Positions 24,734 to 33,014 of a DNA stretch of 36,984 bases are shown here, in pieces. The position numbers and the translations under genes are program-made. Each line of letters begins with the position of its first letter. Positions within the stretch are counted from its first letter, which is position 1. The notes beneath the pieces are model-generated. The model did not search any database, was not told the DNA's origin, and saw only the letters and a list, made by a program, of their open reading frames with translations. The DNA is taken from the NCBI GenBank assembly GCA_016932835.1, contig JAFGCD010000122.1, positions 1-36,984 of the forward strand. Direction: 5' to 3'. This stretch comes from Sedimentisphaerales bacterium (lineage in GTDB: Bacteria > Planctomycetota > Phycisphaerae > Sedimentisphaerales > Anaerobacaceae).

Positions 24734-25522
24734 CTAAGGCCCTTTGAACCGGTCCTTGAGTTCCTGCTCCCAGGCCCCGTATAGATCCAGTATTGCCGTA
24801 GCTTCGTATCCGGAACTGACCCCCTGCCGAACCGGGTTATGAGGATCAGCAAGTAAATTGTAAGTTTCTCTGGTAAACAAACCGGTCTTGAAATTGCCGC
24901 CCTGTTTCGCCTCGACGAAACGAATTGCAGAAACAACATTGCTCTTCTCTTCATTGCGCATCAGGGCGTATGCAGGGACATTCTCTGGCTCGGTAACTCC
25001 GGTTCGCATACTCTTTGTACACAATTTGTATTGCTTTCGCGGCTCCAGATCGGCCGTTACAATATTCACCCAACTGTAGTACCTCCTCTGCTGCGTTTGC
25101 GGCTGGTCGGCCCGGGCCAAGGGAGAAGACGCCACCGGTGCCGAAGCGGCTCTGGAGTGGTAGTTGAATACGATCAGACGAGTATTTCCGACCGGGACGC
25201 GATAGACGCACCTGGTGACAAACAGGTCTTTTCCATTTGCAGCATTGGTGAGCATGCCCCAGGGGGTAAGTGCGTAAAGCATCTTGCCGGTAGCGCCGGC
25301 GGTGGAACTGTTTGACTGTATTTTATCCCAGCTTCCGGAGGCCTGTGTGGATGTAGCCATGATGATGCCGCAATTTTCGCTTTCGGTCTGTAAGATAATC
25401 TCGGCGTAGGAATCGCCCTTCTTCAGGGCCCCGGATGTATGGATCAAGTCCGTCGATGACGAACATCCCGCAATCAAGCATATCGCAGCCAGTAACAAAC
25501 AAACGAAGGTCTCTCTTGCCAT
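24734..25522 (-). CDS. Lipoprotein of unknown function (262 aa)
   Basis: A signal sequence ends in the lipobox LIAGC, with the lipidated Cys at 20, so the protein is expected to be anchored to a membrane. The mature part is soluble, about 240 aa. It has a segment with SYAEIILQTESENCGII and a Pro/Gln-rich middle (ASSPLARADQPQTQQRR), then RETYNLLADPHNPVRQG near the end. I recognise no family or catalytic motif. The ATG at 25522 has GGGGAG about 8 nt upstream. It is followed by the GNAT gene on the same strand, but that gene has its own promoter, and 131 bp separate it from the secreted protein upstream. Confidence 0.7.
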   Translation of the reverse strand: MARETFVCLLLAAICLIAGCSSSTDLIHTSGALKKGDSYAEIILQTESENCGIIMATSTQASGSWDKIQSNSSTAGATGKMLYALTPWGMLTNAANGKDLFVTRCVYRVPVGNTRLIVFNYHSRAASAPVASSPLARADQPQTQQRRYYSWVNIVTADLEPRKQYKLCTKSMRTGVTEPENVPAYALMRNEEKSNVVSAIRFVEAKQGGNFKTGLFTRETYNLLADPHNPVRQGVSSGYEATAILDLYGAWEQELKDRFKGP

Positions 25523-25653
25523 AGCTGTACTCCCCTTGACGAATCGGCTCCTGACTCAGACAGCATCTGCACCCGATGTCACGACACCGGACCGGGAGAA
25601 AATAACATTTTCGACCAGATCGTGCAACCGTATAGTCTAATCATCGACACGGC

Positions 25654-27840
25654 CTACGGAGTGACTCTCTGCGTTCGGAAGGTTCTTTGCTCTTTTGGCA
25701 GGTATTTGTTCTGGACGGGTCCTTCGGGGGTCTCTATCAGCAACGTACCGTCGTCGCTGAGCAGATATATATCGTTGCTGTCGGGAAACTGGAACATGGC
25801 TTCTGGCGTAATGATTGGGAAATCATGTATCCTCGTCAATAAACCGCTCGGCAGGTCATAAGAGTAGAGTATCTGAAGGGGCGCATCATCACCGGACAGG
25901 TGTGAGCCTGCGATTATCAGGTATTTCCCCAGAGTGTGCGAATACTCGATGCTGCGGATGCCGAGTCCCCCGAGGTCAAGGAGCATGGGCGGCTCAAACT
26001 CGGCTGCTGCGCCGTCCAGCACTACTTCTTCGGGATTCTTGAGTTCGATTATCAGCGCGTTATTGACGCCATTGACATCCGGCCTGGGGTTTCTGAAAGC
26101 GATAAAGACCGAGTTTCCATCGGCGGCAGTGCACAAACCCTCTATGTTCAGGCCCTCGATTTTCGGTGCAAGGTTGGTTATCTCATTCGAGTCGATATGC
26201 CCCTCGAACAGCCCGATCGCATCTGCAAGGCCGAGGTTGTATATCGAATCGTAGGCGATCAAATCGTCTATGAAGTGGAAATTGTTCCCATCCACCGAGA
26301 TATTTACGTCCGGGATGACCTGGTGAACGGTTGTTGCGAAGAACTGGTATCGGCTGTACCAGTACTTGCCAAGTCTGTTTCTGCCGTGTGATGTGATCCA
26401 GAAGATTCTGCCGTTGAGCCAGGTCGCCCCTTCGATGTCACTTTCAGGAAACTCCGCTTCGATATTGAGATACTCCGTGATATTGACTTCGGCGATAGGT
26501 ATAGACTCGGGATTGTTCGAATCATAGATGCGAAGGAGGTTGTTCTCATCATCTGCCACGATAAAGAGATTCGCGTCGAGTGCTGCCGCCGCAGAGGCAT
26601 CGGCGACATGGCGGAATCGCTCGAAAGTCCTTGCGGTCAGAGCGACGGACCATTCGGTCTGATTGAGATGGCTTGAGGTATCGCGTGCCGAGACCCTGTA
26701 GGTGTATTCTGTTCCCGGAGTCAGTGTATTCGGCTCGAATGACCTGTCGTATTGCCAGCCGCTGTCAGGGGCGTTATCCGAAACGCATTGGAAATAGTAC
26801 TCGATTCCATTCTGGGCATCTGATGCAGCAGTCGCAGCCATGTAGATTGATGTTGTGGCCGTGGCCATAGGTTCGACTTCCCAGGTCATAGGATCCGGCT
26901 GCGGAGGCGTACTATCGGCGCCGTCAAGCCAGCAGGCGGCAAATTCCGCCAAATCGTCGGCGAGCACATTGGCGTCCTCGGTGAAGTCCGCCTGCGCACA
27001 CGGCATCGGCGTGACACACTCTGAGTCGCCCCAAAAGCCCCCAAAGACAGCGAAATCGTTGAAATCAACGTCACGGTCATCGTCGAGATCGGCGAGAGGC
27101 CTGTATATGGGAACAAGCGAGAGGATCGCATTTTTCAGCATCAGCCTGGCAGTATCGGTCGCGTTATCGAAAAACTCCGATGTATCTTTGGGCATCGCGA
27201 AGAACACTCTTGGACCGCCCGGTGCGAAATCTGAATCAGGATAATAGAGCGGCTCATCTCCGAACCAGCGTGCTATGGCGAGATTGCCTTCGATCGACGC
27301 AATGCGCCTGCCGTAGCCCGCCGATTCCTGGTCGGAATGGTCGATAACCGTAGGGACAGTGAGTATCTCCACAAGGCCCGTCGAAATATCGACACCGTCG
27401 AACACCGGATCGTTGGGGTCGGCCACTTCCATCTGCGTAAGCGGGTCGTCGGGAGTATCATCGCCGTCGAGCCAGTCCCAGTAATCGTGCCCGTCACGCC
27501 GAGCGAGCTTGATATTGTGGTTGAGGATCGGAACGCTCAGACCGTTCCAGAAATCTGTGTCGGCGTTGTAATCTTTGCAGTCCATGTTCCGCGAAACTAT
27601 AATCAGGTCGGCGGATTCAAGTTCGGATTTCCTTGCGGAATCAAGATCCTCTTCGTACCTGTCCGGCTCTATCAGGACATTGACGTTTCCGCGGTAGGTT
27701 TCCTGGAGAAACCCGGTGTAGCCGTGTTCGGAATCGTTGGAATCGGCCGTTACGATGATGACCGTTAACGGCTCACAGCACGCATCGGGCGCCATAATCG
27801 CAACAAGAGCCATGAATATTATCAACGACCGCATCTTCAT
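25654..27840 (-). CDS. Secreted multidomain protein: dockerin-like repeats, FN3-like and DUF3616-like propeller
   Basis: A signal peptide (about 1-22) is followed by an alpha/beta domain (about 24-245) that resembles a ThuA/GATase-like Rossmann fold (ESADLIIVSRNMDC, VPILNHNI). Next come two calcium-loop repeats of the planctomycete dockerin type (DLDDDRDVDFNDFAVF at 251-266 and DFTEDANVLADDLAEF at 285-300). An FN3-like domain (about 318-405) and a C-terminal beta-propeller like DUF3616 (FIVADDENNLLRIYD, ESDIEGATWLNG, WITSHGRNRLGKYW) follow. The product is 728 aa. It probably acts outside the cell or in the periplasm, perhaps on or near polysaccharide. Domain names beyond the dockerin loops are my recognition by eye and should be treated as moderate. 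The promoter is at 27888-27916. Confidence 0.78.
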   Translation of the reverse strand: MKMRSLIIFMALVAIMAPDACCEPLTVIIVTADSNDSEHGYTGFLQETYRGNVNVLIEPDRYEEDLDSARKSELESADLIIVSRNMDCKDYNADTDFWNGLSVPILNHNIKLARRDGHDYWDWLDGDDTPDDPLTQMEVADPNDPVFDGVDISTGLVEILTVPTVIDHSDQESAGYGRRIASIEGNLAIARWFGDEPLYYPDSDFAPGGPRVFFAMPKDTSEFFDNATDTARLMLKNAILSLVPIYRPLADLDDDRDVDFNDFAVFGGFWGDSECVTPMPCAQADFTEDANVLADDLAEFAACWLDGADSTPPQPDPMTWEVEPMATATTSIYMAATAASDAQNGIEYYFQCVSDNAPDSGWQYDRSFEPNTLTPGTEYTYRVSARDTSSHLNQTEWSVALTARTFERFRHVADASAAAALDANLFIVADDENNLLRIYDSNNPESIPIAEVNITEYLNIEAEFPESDIEGATWLNGRIFWITSHGRNRLGKYWYSRYQFFATTVHQVIPDVNISVDGNNFHFIDDLIAYDSIYNLGLADAIGLFEGHIDSNEITNLAPKIEGLNIEGLCTAADGNSVFIAFRNPRPDVNGVNNALIIELKNPEEVVLDGAAAEFEPPMLLDLGGLGIRSIEYSHTLGKYLIIAGSHLSGDDAPLQILYSYDLPSGLLTRIHDFPIITPEAMFQFPDSNDIYLLSDDGTLLIETPEGPVQNKYLPKEQRTFRTQRVTP

Positions 27841-28161
27841 ATCTCTTCCAGAAACGATATCACACCACCGACCCCTTACTTGCGAGTATTATATCAGAAT
27901 CGCGGTAGAAAATCAAGCTGTCATTTGCAGTTTGCACCATACCGGCCCAAAAAACCACTCTATATGATGCACTTGTGCCCATTTTTTAGGACGATAATTC
28001 TGCGTATCGCCTGGACACTGCAGGTAGCCTTTGTTCCGGTGATAAACGCAGCATTTGGGGCTCAGGCAGCAAAAAAGCGAAAATAAGGTTGGAAAATATC
28101 CCCTCCACCACTACAATACACCATTCTTCTGGATTCTGTGGTGCAGACAGTAAGGTATTTG
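27841..28161. other. 321-bp intergenic region between divergent transcription units
   Basis: It contains the minus-strand promoter at 27888-27916. On the plus side I found no well-spaced promoter for the fatty-acid-type cluster: the best box, GATAAT at 27993-27998, lacks a -35 at proper distance. Short open frames here have no family character. The stretch is AT-rich around 27890-27990 and carries no obvious repeat. Confidence 0.6.
27888..27916 (-). promoter_or_regulatory. Sigma-70-type promoter of the secreted dockerin protein
   Basis: Minus strand: -35 TTGATT (27916-27911), a 17-bp spacer and -10 TATAAT (27893-27888). Predicted start is near 27881, about 40 nt before the ATG at 27840, which has GGAAG as its ribosome site. 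Confidence 0.65.
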
Positions 28162-28638
28162 ATGAGATTTATCCTTATAGACAAAGTTATTTCTTATGAG
28201 CCCGGCAGTTGGCTCAAGGCTGTCAAGAGCGTTTCGCTGGCCGAGGAGTACCTCGGGGATCACTTCCCGACGTTTCCCGTACTGCCCGGTGTCCTGCTGC
28301 TGGAAGGACTGATCGAATCGGCGTCCTGGCTCGTGCGACAGACCGAGGGCTTTGCACACAGCATGGTATTGCTTGAAAAAACCGGAAATATCAAGTATAA
28401 GAGTTTCCTAGCGCCCGGCGCCCAGATAGAATACTCAGTTGAGGCCAAGACCATTGATGAGAATTCCAGCAGCTTTATCGGTGTCGGCGTCTCACAAGAC
28501 GAAAGGACAGTCGAGGGAAGATTCTCGCTGAGACACTTCAATCTGGCCGATAATGATTCGACAAAGGCGTTCGTTGACGCAGCAGTGGTCGAGAATATGA
28601 AGAACCGTTGGAAATTATTGTGGCAAGGGAATCCCTGA
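28162..28638 (+). CDS. FabZ-like 3-hydroxyacyl-ACP dehydratase (first copy)
   Basis: Hot-dog-fold dehydratase removing water from 3-hydroxyacyl-ACP. The catalytic pair is intact: His34 in GDHFPTFPVLPGV and Glu48 in LLLEGLIES. The rest is the usual central helix and sheet, with an extended C-terminus (AVVENMKNRWKLLW) giving 158 aa. I start at ATG 28162, with TAAGG about 7 nt upstream; GTG codons at 28138 and 28141 are also in frame. It is a paralogue of the gene at 29219 (both begin MR-I-IDK) and is the first gene of the KS/ACP cluster. 121 bp separate it from the ACP gene. Confidence 0.85.
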   Translation: MRFILIDKVISYEPGSWLKAVKSVSLAEEYLGDHFPTFPVLPGVLLLEGLIESASWLVRQTEGFAHSMVLLEKTGNIKYKSFLAPGAQIEYSVEAKTIDENSSSFIGVGVSQDERTVEGRFSLRHFNLADNDSTKAFVDAAVVENMKNRWKLLWQGNP

Positions 28639-28759
28639 CTCGACAGTCACAGCATCGCGGCTGGCCGGCTCATTATGCAGCCTTGAGTATTGTGGTGGTT
28701 CTACAAGTCGATACTTGGAATATTAGCTGTTTAATTTGAAATATTGGAGGTAAAAGAAT

Positions 28760-29155
28760 ATGGCAGTGAGTCGGGAAGAAATTCTGCAGCAAGTCCAGGA
28801 GATTCTGGTAGATGCACTCGGAGTGGATGACGACGAAGTAACCGCCGATGCAACATTGATGGGTGATCTGGGCGCAGAAAGTATAGATTTTCTCGATATA
28901 GTCTTTCGCCTTGAGAAAGCGTTCTCGATTAAGATTCCCCGCGAAGAGTTGTTCCCTGCGGAGAGCCTTATGAACAATCCTGACCTCGTCAGCAACGGCA
29001 AGCTTACGGAAAAGGGGCTGGCCGAACTGCGAGAGAAGCTGCCTCACGGTGAACTGGCCGGTTTCGAGAAAGACCCCGATATCAACAAGCTCGGCGATTT
29101 GTTCACGGTCAAAGCGATTGTCAACTTCATTGACAGCAAGCTGAACGAGGGCTGA
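28760..29155 (+). CDS. Acyl carrier protein with a long insertion
   Basis: Carries the growing acyl chain on phosphopantetheine at Ser41 in LGAESIDFLDIVFRLEKAF. The first 60 residues follow ordinary ACP closely. Where a standard 77-80-aa ACP goes straight to its last helix, this one has about 45 extra residues (roughly 64-112, with FPAESL, KLTEKGLAELREKLP and FEKDPDINK) before LFTVKAIVNFIDSKL. Total is 131 aa. A strong ribosome site, GGAGG, lies about 9 nt before the ATG at 28760. Flanked by two FabZ-like genes and followed by two ketosynthase genes, it is the dedicated carrier of that cluster. Confidence 0.9.
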   Translation: MAVSREEILQQVQEILVDALGVDDDEVTADATLMGDLGAESIDFLDIVFRLEKAFSIKIPREELFPAESLMNNPDLVSNGKLTEKGLAELREKLPHGELAGFEKDPDINKLGDLFTVKAIVNFIDSKLNEG

Positions 29156-29218
29156 GAGCACCAGCTTCTTCGGGTTTTCGGGCGACGCGGCTGTCGCCCT
29201 TTGATGTATGGTTGAAGA

Positions 29219-29728
29219 ATGCGTTGGATTTGGATAGACAAGTTTATCGAGTTCGAGAGCGGCCGGCGCGCAGTGGCCGTTAAGAACGTTACTCTTGCCG
29301 AGGAGCACATCCACGATCATTTCCCCGGATTTCCGGTAATGCCGGAGTGTCTGATGATCGAAGGAATGGCGCAGACAGCCGGGATTCTCGTCGGCGAAGC
29401 GGGCGGTTTCGCCGAAAAAGTAATCCTTGCAAAGGTGAAAAAAGCCAGGTTCCTCGACTACGTCCAGGCAGGCGACAGCCTGAGACTCGAAACCCTGATA
29501 GAATCGATCGCGCCTGAGGCCGCGAGCACTACCGGAAAAATCACACGGGGGAGCGATTTGATCGCCGAGATTGACCTGATGTTCAGCCATGTGGACCAGA
29601 ACCTGGCAGGGAAAGAATTTCCCGAGGAAAATTTTGTCTTCGGAAATACTTCGGTATTTAATTCACTTTTGCAGGATGTGGCCTCCAAGACAGCCGATTC
29701 CGGCGCCGCCGAGGCGGAGCGGAAATAA
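29219..29728 (+). CDS. FabZ-like 3-hydroxyacyl-ACP dehydratase (second copy)
   Basis: Hot-dog-fold protein of 169 aa with His34 in DHFPGFPVMPE and Glu48 in CLMIEGMAQTAG, the FabZ catalytic pair. The helix-capping PGV of most FabZ proteins is PEC here. The C-terminus is a polar extension (ASKTADSGAAEAERK). The stop overlaps the next ATG by one base (TAATG), so it is translationally coupled to the KS-beta-like gene. Two dehydratases in one short cluster suggest different chain lengths, or one acting as an isomerase (FabA-like) or partner subunit. That choice cannot be made from sequence alone. Confidence 0.88.
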   Translation: MRWIWIDKFIEFESGRRAVAVKNVTLAEEHIHDHFPGFPVMPECLMIEGMAQTAGILVGEAGGFAEKVILAKVKKARFLDYVQAGDSLRLETLIESIAPEAASTTGKITRGSDLIAEIDLMFSHVDQNLAGKEFPEENFVFGNTSVFNSLLQDVASKTADSGAAEAERK

Positions 29729-31056
29729 TGGATTCAACTCGCGTAGTAATAACAGGCCTTGGCGCGATTACCCCCCTTGGATTGACCTCAAAGGATATGT
29801 GGTCTGGTCTTTGCGCGGGTTCGTGCGGGATCGGGCCTGTTACCGCTTTTGACCCGGTTGGGTTCACCTGCAAGATTGCCGGCGAAGTCCCGGACTACAG
29901 GATTCGCGACTATGTTCCGAAGAGTCACCGCAAGGCGACAAAGCTGATGTCGAGAGACATCGAATTATCGGTTATAGCCGCACACGAAGCTATCTCCGAC
30001 AGCGGACTCGTAACGAAGGGCATCGACCCCGAAAGCATTAACATCGATCCGACGCGTATGGCTATTAACCTCGGGGCCGGGCTGATAAGCTGCGATTTAG
30101 TGGAGTTGGCCCCTGCTGTCGCGGCGAGTACGGTCAACGGCACATTCGATATCCGCAAGTGGGGCAAGGACGGCCTTGAGTCGGTTACACCCCTGTGGCT
30201 TCTGAAGTATCTGCCGAATATGCTGCCCTGCCATATAGGAATCATTCACGACATCCAGGGTCCGAGCAATACGATTACCTGCGCTGAAGCAGGGTCACAT
30301 CTTGCAATGAGCGAAGCTCTCTCGGTAATTGCCAGAGGCGCTGCCGATGTTGCCCTTGCCGGGGGAGCCGAGGCAAAAGTTAATCCGATAGTCTTCATTC
30401 GACAGTGCCTGATCGGCAGGGCCACCAGCGAGAATAACGACGACCCCGCAACGGCATGCAGGCCTTTCGACGCCGACGCGCACGGCTCGGTCTTCGGCGA
30501 AGGCGCGGGCATTGTAATACTTGAGAATATCGAAAATGCTCGAAGGCGACAGGCCGGAATTTACGCGGAAGTCGTCGGTTTTGGCCAGAGCAACAGTATT
30601 AACCCTCGATTTGAGCATATCGAGCCGGACGGCAAGGGTATCCGGATCGCCATAGAAAAAGCGATTGCCCGGGCACAAATTTCCCCTGCGGAGCTGGACC
30701 TGGTGATTCCGCACGGCACAGGGATCCCGCAGGACGATCTTGCCGAGGCCCGGGGTATCGAGGCGGCACTGGGCGAGGCGGCAAGCGACGTTGCGGTATG
30801 GCCGACTAAGAGTATGCTAAGCAATACCGGCGCAGCGAGCGGCGCTATCGACGTCATCGCCGCAACGGTCGCTATGAACGAAGATAACATCCCGGCAGCA
30901 AAGAACTGCGACAGAATAGCCGACGGCTGCAATTTGAACATAGTCCGCAAGCCTATGAAGAAGAAGATTCGCTACGCTCTGTGCTGCAGCTATACCTACG
31001 GCGGGCAGACCGCAGCGATAGTGCTGAAGAATACCAGCGACGAGACGGCAGGCTAA
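29728..31056 (+). CDS. KS-beta/chain-length-factor-like ketosynthase homologue
   Basis: Thiolase-fold protein of the FabF family, 442 aa, but lacking the condensing nucleophile. The segment from GPS (178-180) to AGGAE (211-215) has the same length as in the neighbouring active enzyme. The position of the catalytic Cys is Glu187 here (TCAEAGS); the nearby Cys185 is two residues off. His329 of the HGT motif is kept, but the second His is Asn366 (KSMLSNTGAAS). Replacement of the Cys is the hallmark of KS-beta or chain-length factors of type II polyketide synthases, where Gln is usual. The active KS gene follows with no gap (TAA then ATG), the expected KS-alpha/KS-beta pairing. It may instead be a decarboxylase-type or structural subunit. 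Confidence 0.87.
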   Translation: MDSTRVVITGLGAITPLGLTSKDMWSGLCAGSCGIGPVTAFDPVGFTCKIAGEVPDYRIRDYVPKSHRKATKLMSRDIELSVIAAHEAISDSGLVTKGIDPESINIDPTRMAINLGAGLISCDLVELAPAVAASTVNGTFDIRKWGKDGLESVTPLWLLKYLPNMLPCHIGIIHDIQGPSNTITCAEAGSHLAMSEALSVIARGAADVALAGGAEAKVNPIVFIRQCLIGRATSENNDDPATACRPFDADAHGSVFGEGAGIVILENIENARRRQAGIYAEVVGFGQSNSINPRFEHIEPDGKGIRIAIEKAIARAQISPAELDLVIPHGTGIPQDDLAEARGIEAALGEAASDVAVWPTKSMLSNTGAASGAIDVIAATVAMNEDNIPAAKNCDRIADGCNLNIVRKPMKKKIRYALCCSYTYGGQTAAIVLKNTSDETAG

Positions 31057-32379
31057 ATGGCTCAACCAGATACAAGACAACGAGTTGTAATAACCGGTAT
31101 GGGTATCGTTTGCCCCATGGGACACGATGTGGAGACATTGTGGAAGGGCCTGTTGACGGGCAAGAGCGGTATCGACAAAACCACGATATTCGATGCCTCG
31201 ACTTTCCCAAGCACGTTCGACGCCGAGGTCAAGGACTACAATCTTGCGGACCATATAAAGACAGTTGCTCTGCATAAAGACAGTAACCGGGGCAGCGGAT
31301 TCGTTCTTGGGGCTGCCGCCCAGGCCTGCCGGCAGGCCGGCATTGACATCGAAACAAACGAGCCGAAGGATGGAATTGACAGACAGAGACTCGGCATTTA
31401 CCTTGGCGCAGGAGAAGGCTCCGTCGATAATGACGTTTTCTTCGCAGCGATAGCCGAGGCATGGAACACAGACAACAGCGAGATGGACTGGGAACAATGG
31501 GCCAAAGTAGCATTCGGCCGAATGGATCCCATGTACGAATTCGAGCAGGAACCCGGTATGCCCGCCGCCCATATCGCCCTGCTTACCGGCGCACGCGGGC
31601 CGACGAGAAGTTGCCTTACGGCCTGTGCGGCCAGCACTCAGGCGACAGGCGAAGCCAGCATGATAATCCGCGCCGGGGATGCGGACATTATGATCGCAGG
31701 CGGAGCACACTCGATGATTCATCCGTTGGGAGTTACCGGGTTTAATCGCCTCACCGCCCTATCGACGAGGAACGACAGCCCGCAGACCGCATCGAGGCCG
31801 TTCAGTGCAAGCAGAGATGGATTTATTATTGGTGAAGGGGCTGCGGTGCTGATACTCGAATCGTTGAGTTCGGCAGAGAAACGAGGGGCGAACATCCTCG
31901 CTGAAGTAATCGGCTACGGTTCGAGCGCCGATGCATTCAGGGTCACGGACATGCACGAAGAAGGAAGAGGCGCCGTTCAGGCCATCAATGCGGCCCTTGC
32001 CGACGCCGGTGTAGGCTATGAAGATATTGACTATATCAGCGCTCACGGCACGAGCACGATGGAGAATGATTCGGTGGAAACCAAGGCCATCAAGGCGGCC
32101 TTCAAAGACCGGGCAAAGTTGACTCCGGTCAGTAGTGTCAAGAGTATGCTGGGTCACCTGATCGGGGCCGCCGGTGCTGCGGAGTTGATAACATGCGTGC
32201 TGGCGATACGCGACAATATTATTCCGGCGACAATGAACCTCAACGACCCCGACCCAGACCTCGACCTCGACTACGTCCCTAATGAGCCGCGAAAGGTGCC
32301 TGTCAACATCGCCATGAACGAGTCTTTCGGCTTCGGCGGACAGAACAACGTCGTCATTGTTAAGAAATATGAGCCGTAG
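31057..32379 (+). CDS. Beta-ketoacyl-ACP synthase (FabF type), catalytically complete
   Basis: Condensing enzyme that extends acyl-ACP with malonyl-ACP. The complete Cys-His-His triad is present: Cys190 (CLTACAAST), His330 (SAHGTST) and His367 (KSMLGHLIGAAG), along with the closing NESFGFGGQNN loop. Length is 440 aa. It directly follows its Cys-less paralogue and probably forms a heterodimer with it. No ketoreductase, enoyl reductase, malonyltransferase or thioesterase lies in the cluster, so those activities must come from elsewhere in the cell. Housekeeping FabF cannot be excluded, but the partner arrangement argues for a specialised pathway. I do not assign a gene symbol. Confidence 0.9.
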   Translation: MAQPDTRQRVVITGMGIVCPMGHDVETLWKGLLTGKSGIDKTTIFDASTFPSTFDAEVKDYNLADHIKTVALHKDSNRGSGFVLGAAAQACRQAGIDIETNEPKDGIDRQRLGIYLGAGEGSVDNDVFFAAIAEAWNTDNSEMDWEQWAKVAFGRMDPMYEFEQEPGMPAAHIALLTGARGPTRSCLTACAASTQATGEASMIIRAGDADIMIAGGAHSMIHPLGVTGFNRLTALSTRNDSPQTASRPFSASRDGFIIGEGAAVLILESLSSAEKRGANILAEVIGYGSSADAFRVTDMHEEGRGAVQAINAALADAGVGYEDIDYISAHGTSTMENDSVETKAIKAAFKDRAKLTPVSSVKSMLGHLIGAAGAAELITCVLAIRDNIIPATMNLNDPDPDLDLDYVPNEPRKVPVNIAMNESFGFGGQNNVVIVKKYEP

Positions 32380-32564
32380 CAGGGGATGCCGGGCGGCCGT
32401 ATGTCCGGACTGCCCGACGGGATTGCCGCCTGATATACTGATAACCTGCCCGGAGATATGGTTGACGCCGATTCGGCGCAGCAGTACGCTCTGTCATGCT
32501 CCGGCTACGGAAAGTTCGGGCTGTTTTCACGGGACAGATTGATAGACTCTTAAGGAGAAAGACC

Positions 32565-32984
32565 ATGAACAAAGCTGTAATCTTAACGCTCGTTCTGTCT
32601 ATGGCTGGTGGGTTTCTGCTGAGCGGATGCCATAGCGGCCCGTCAGACGAGGAGTTGATCGGTATGACAATGGCCGAGTGGAAAACGGCTGTGGCCGCAA
32701 AAGATATCGATAAGGTCATGGCGGAGTACTCTGAGAGCTACTCATCCGAAAGAGGTGACGGTAAGGAGCAGGTGCGCCAGTTTATGACCACGGTATTCGA
32801 GAGGGGATGGATGGATAGCGCAACGATAGAGCTTGAAGAGGCCCAGGCAGCGATCGAAGGCGACAAGGCCACGTTCGGTCCCGTCAAGTTCAAGTCAGAC
32901 CGCGGGGAATTCGCAATCAACTATGACCTGAAAAAGGAAGACGGCGTCTGGCTTATAGCGGGCTCAAGACGCCAGGAACAGTAG
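32565..32984 (+). CDS. Small lipoprotein with SnoaL/DUF4440-like domain
   Basis: 139-aa protein. The signal peptide ends in lipobox LLSGC with Cys22 lipidated. The mature part reads as an NTF2-like alpha+beta fold: a helix MTMAEWKTAVAAKDIDKVMAEYSESY, then alternating strands ending VWLIAGSRR. This is the DUF4440/SnoaL pattern. Such domains bind small hydrophobic ligands or act as dimeric accessory proteins; nothing here fixes a role. The frame is open from 32496, but the ATG at 32565 with AAGGAG nine nt ahead is clearly the start. The 185-bp gap before it carries a GC-rich stem-loop without a T tract. Confidence 0.8.
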   Translation: MNKAVILTLVLSMAGGFLLSGCHSGPSDEELIGMTMAEWKTAVAAKDIDKVMAEYSESYSSERGDGKEQVRQFMTTVFERGWMDSATIELEEAQAAIEGDKATFGPVKFKSDRGEFAINYDLKKEDGVWLIAGSRRQEQ

Positions 32985-33014
32985 CATTACGACTATTACC
33001 GAGTATCGAACAGC

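Noticed and set aside
28673-29590. 305-codon minus-strand open frame opposite the ACP and second FabZ genes
   Set aside because: It covers three features (gap, ACP and FabZ) whose plus-strand products are clearly real. It shows only antisense echo of their motifs.
32390-32416. GC-rich stem CGGGCGG/CTGCCCG after the KS-alpha gene as a terminator
   Set aside because: No T tract follows on the plus strand, so a rho-independent terminator is not supported; it may still stabilise the 3' end.
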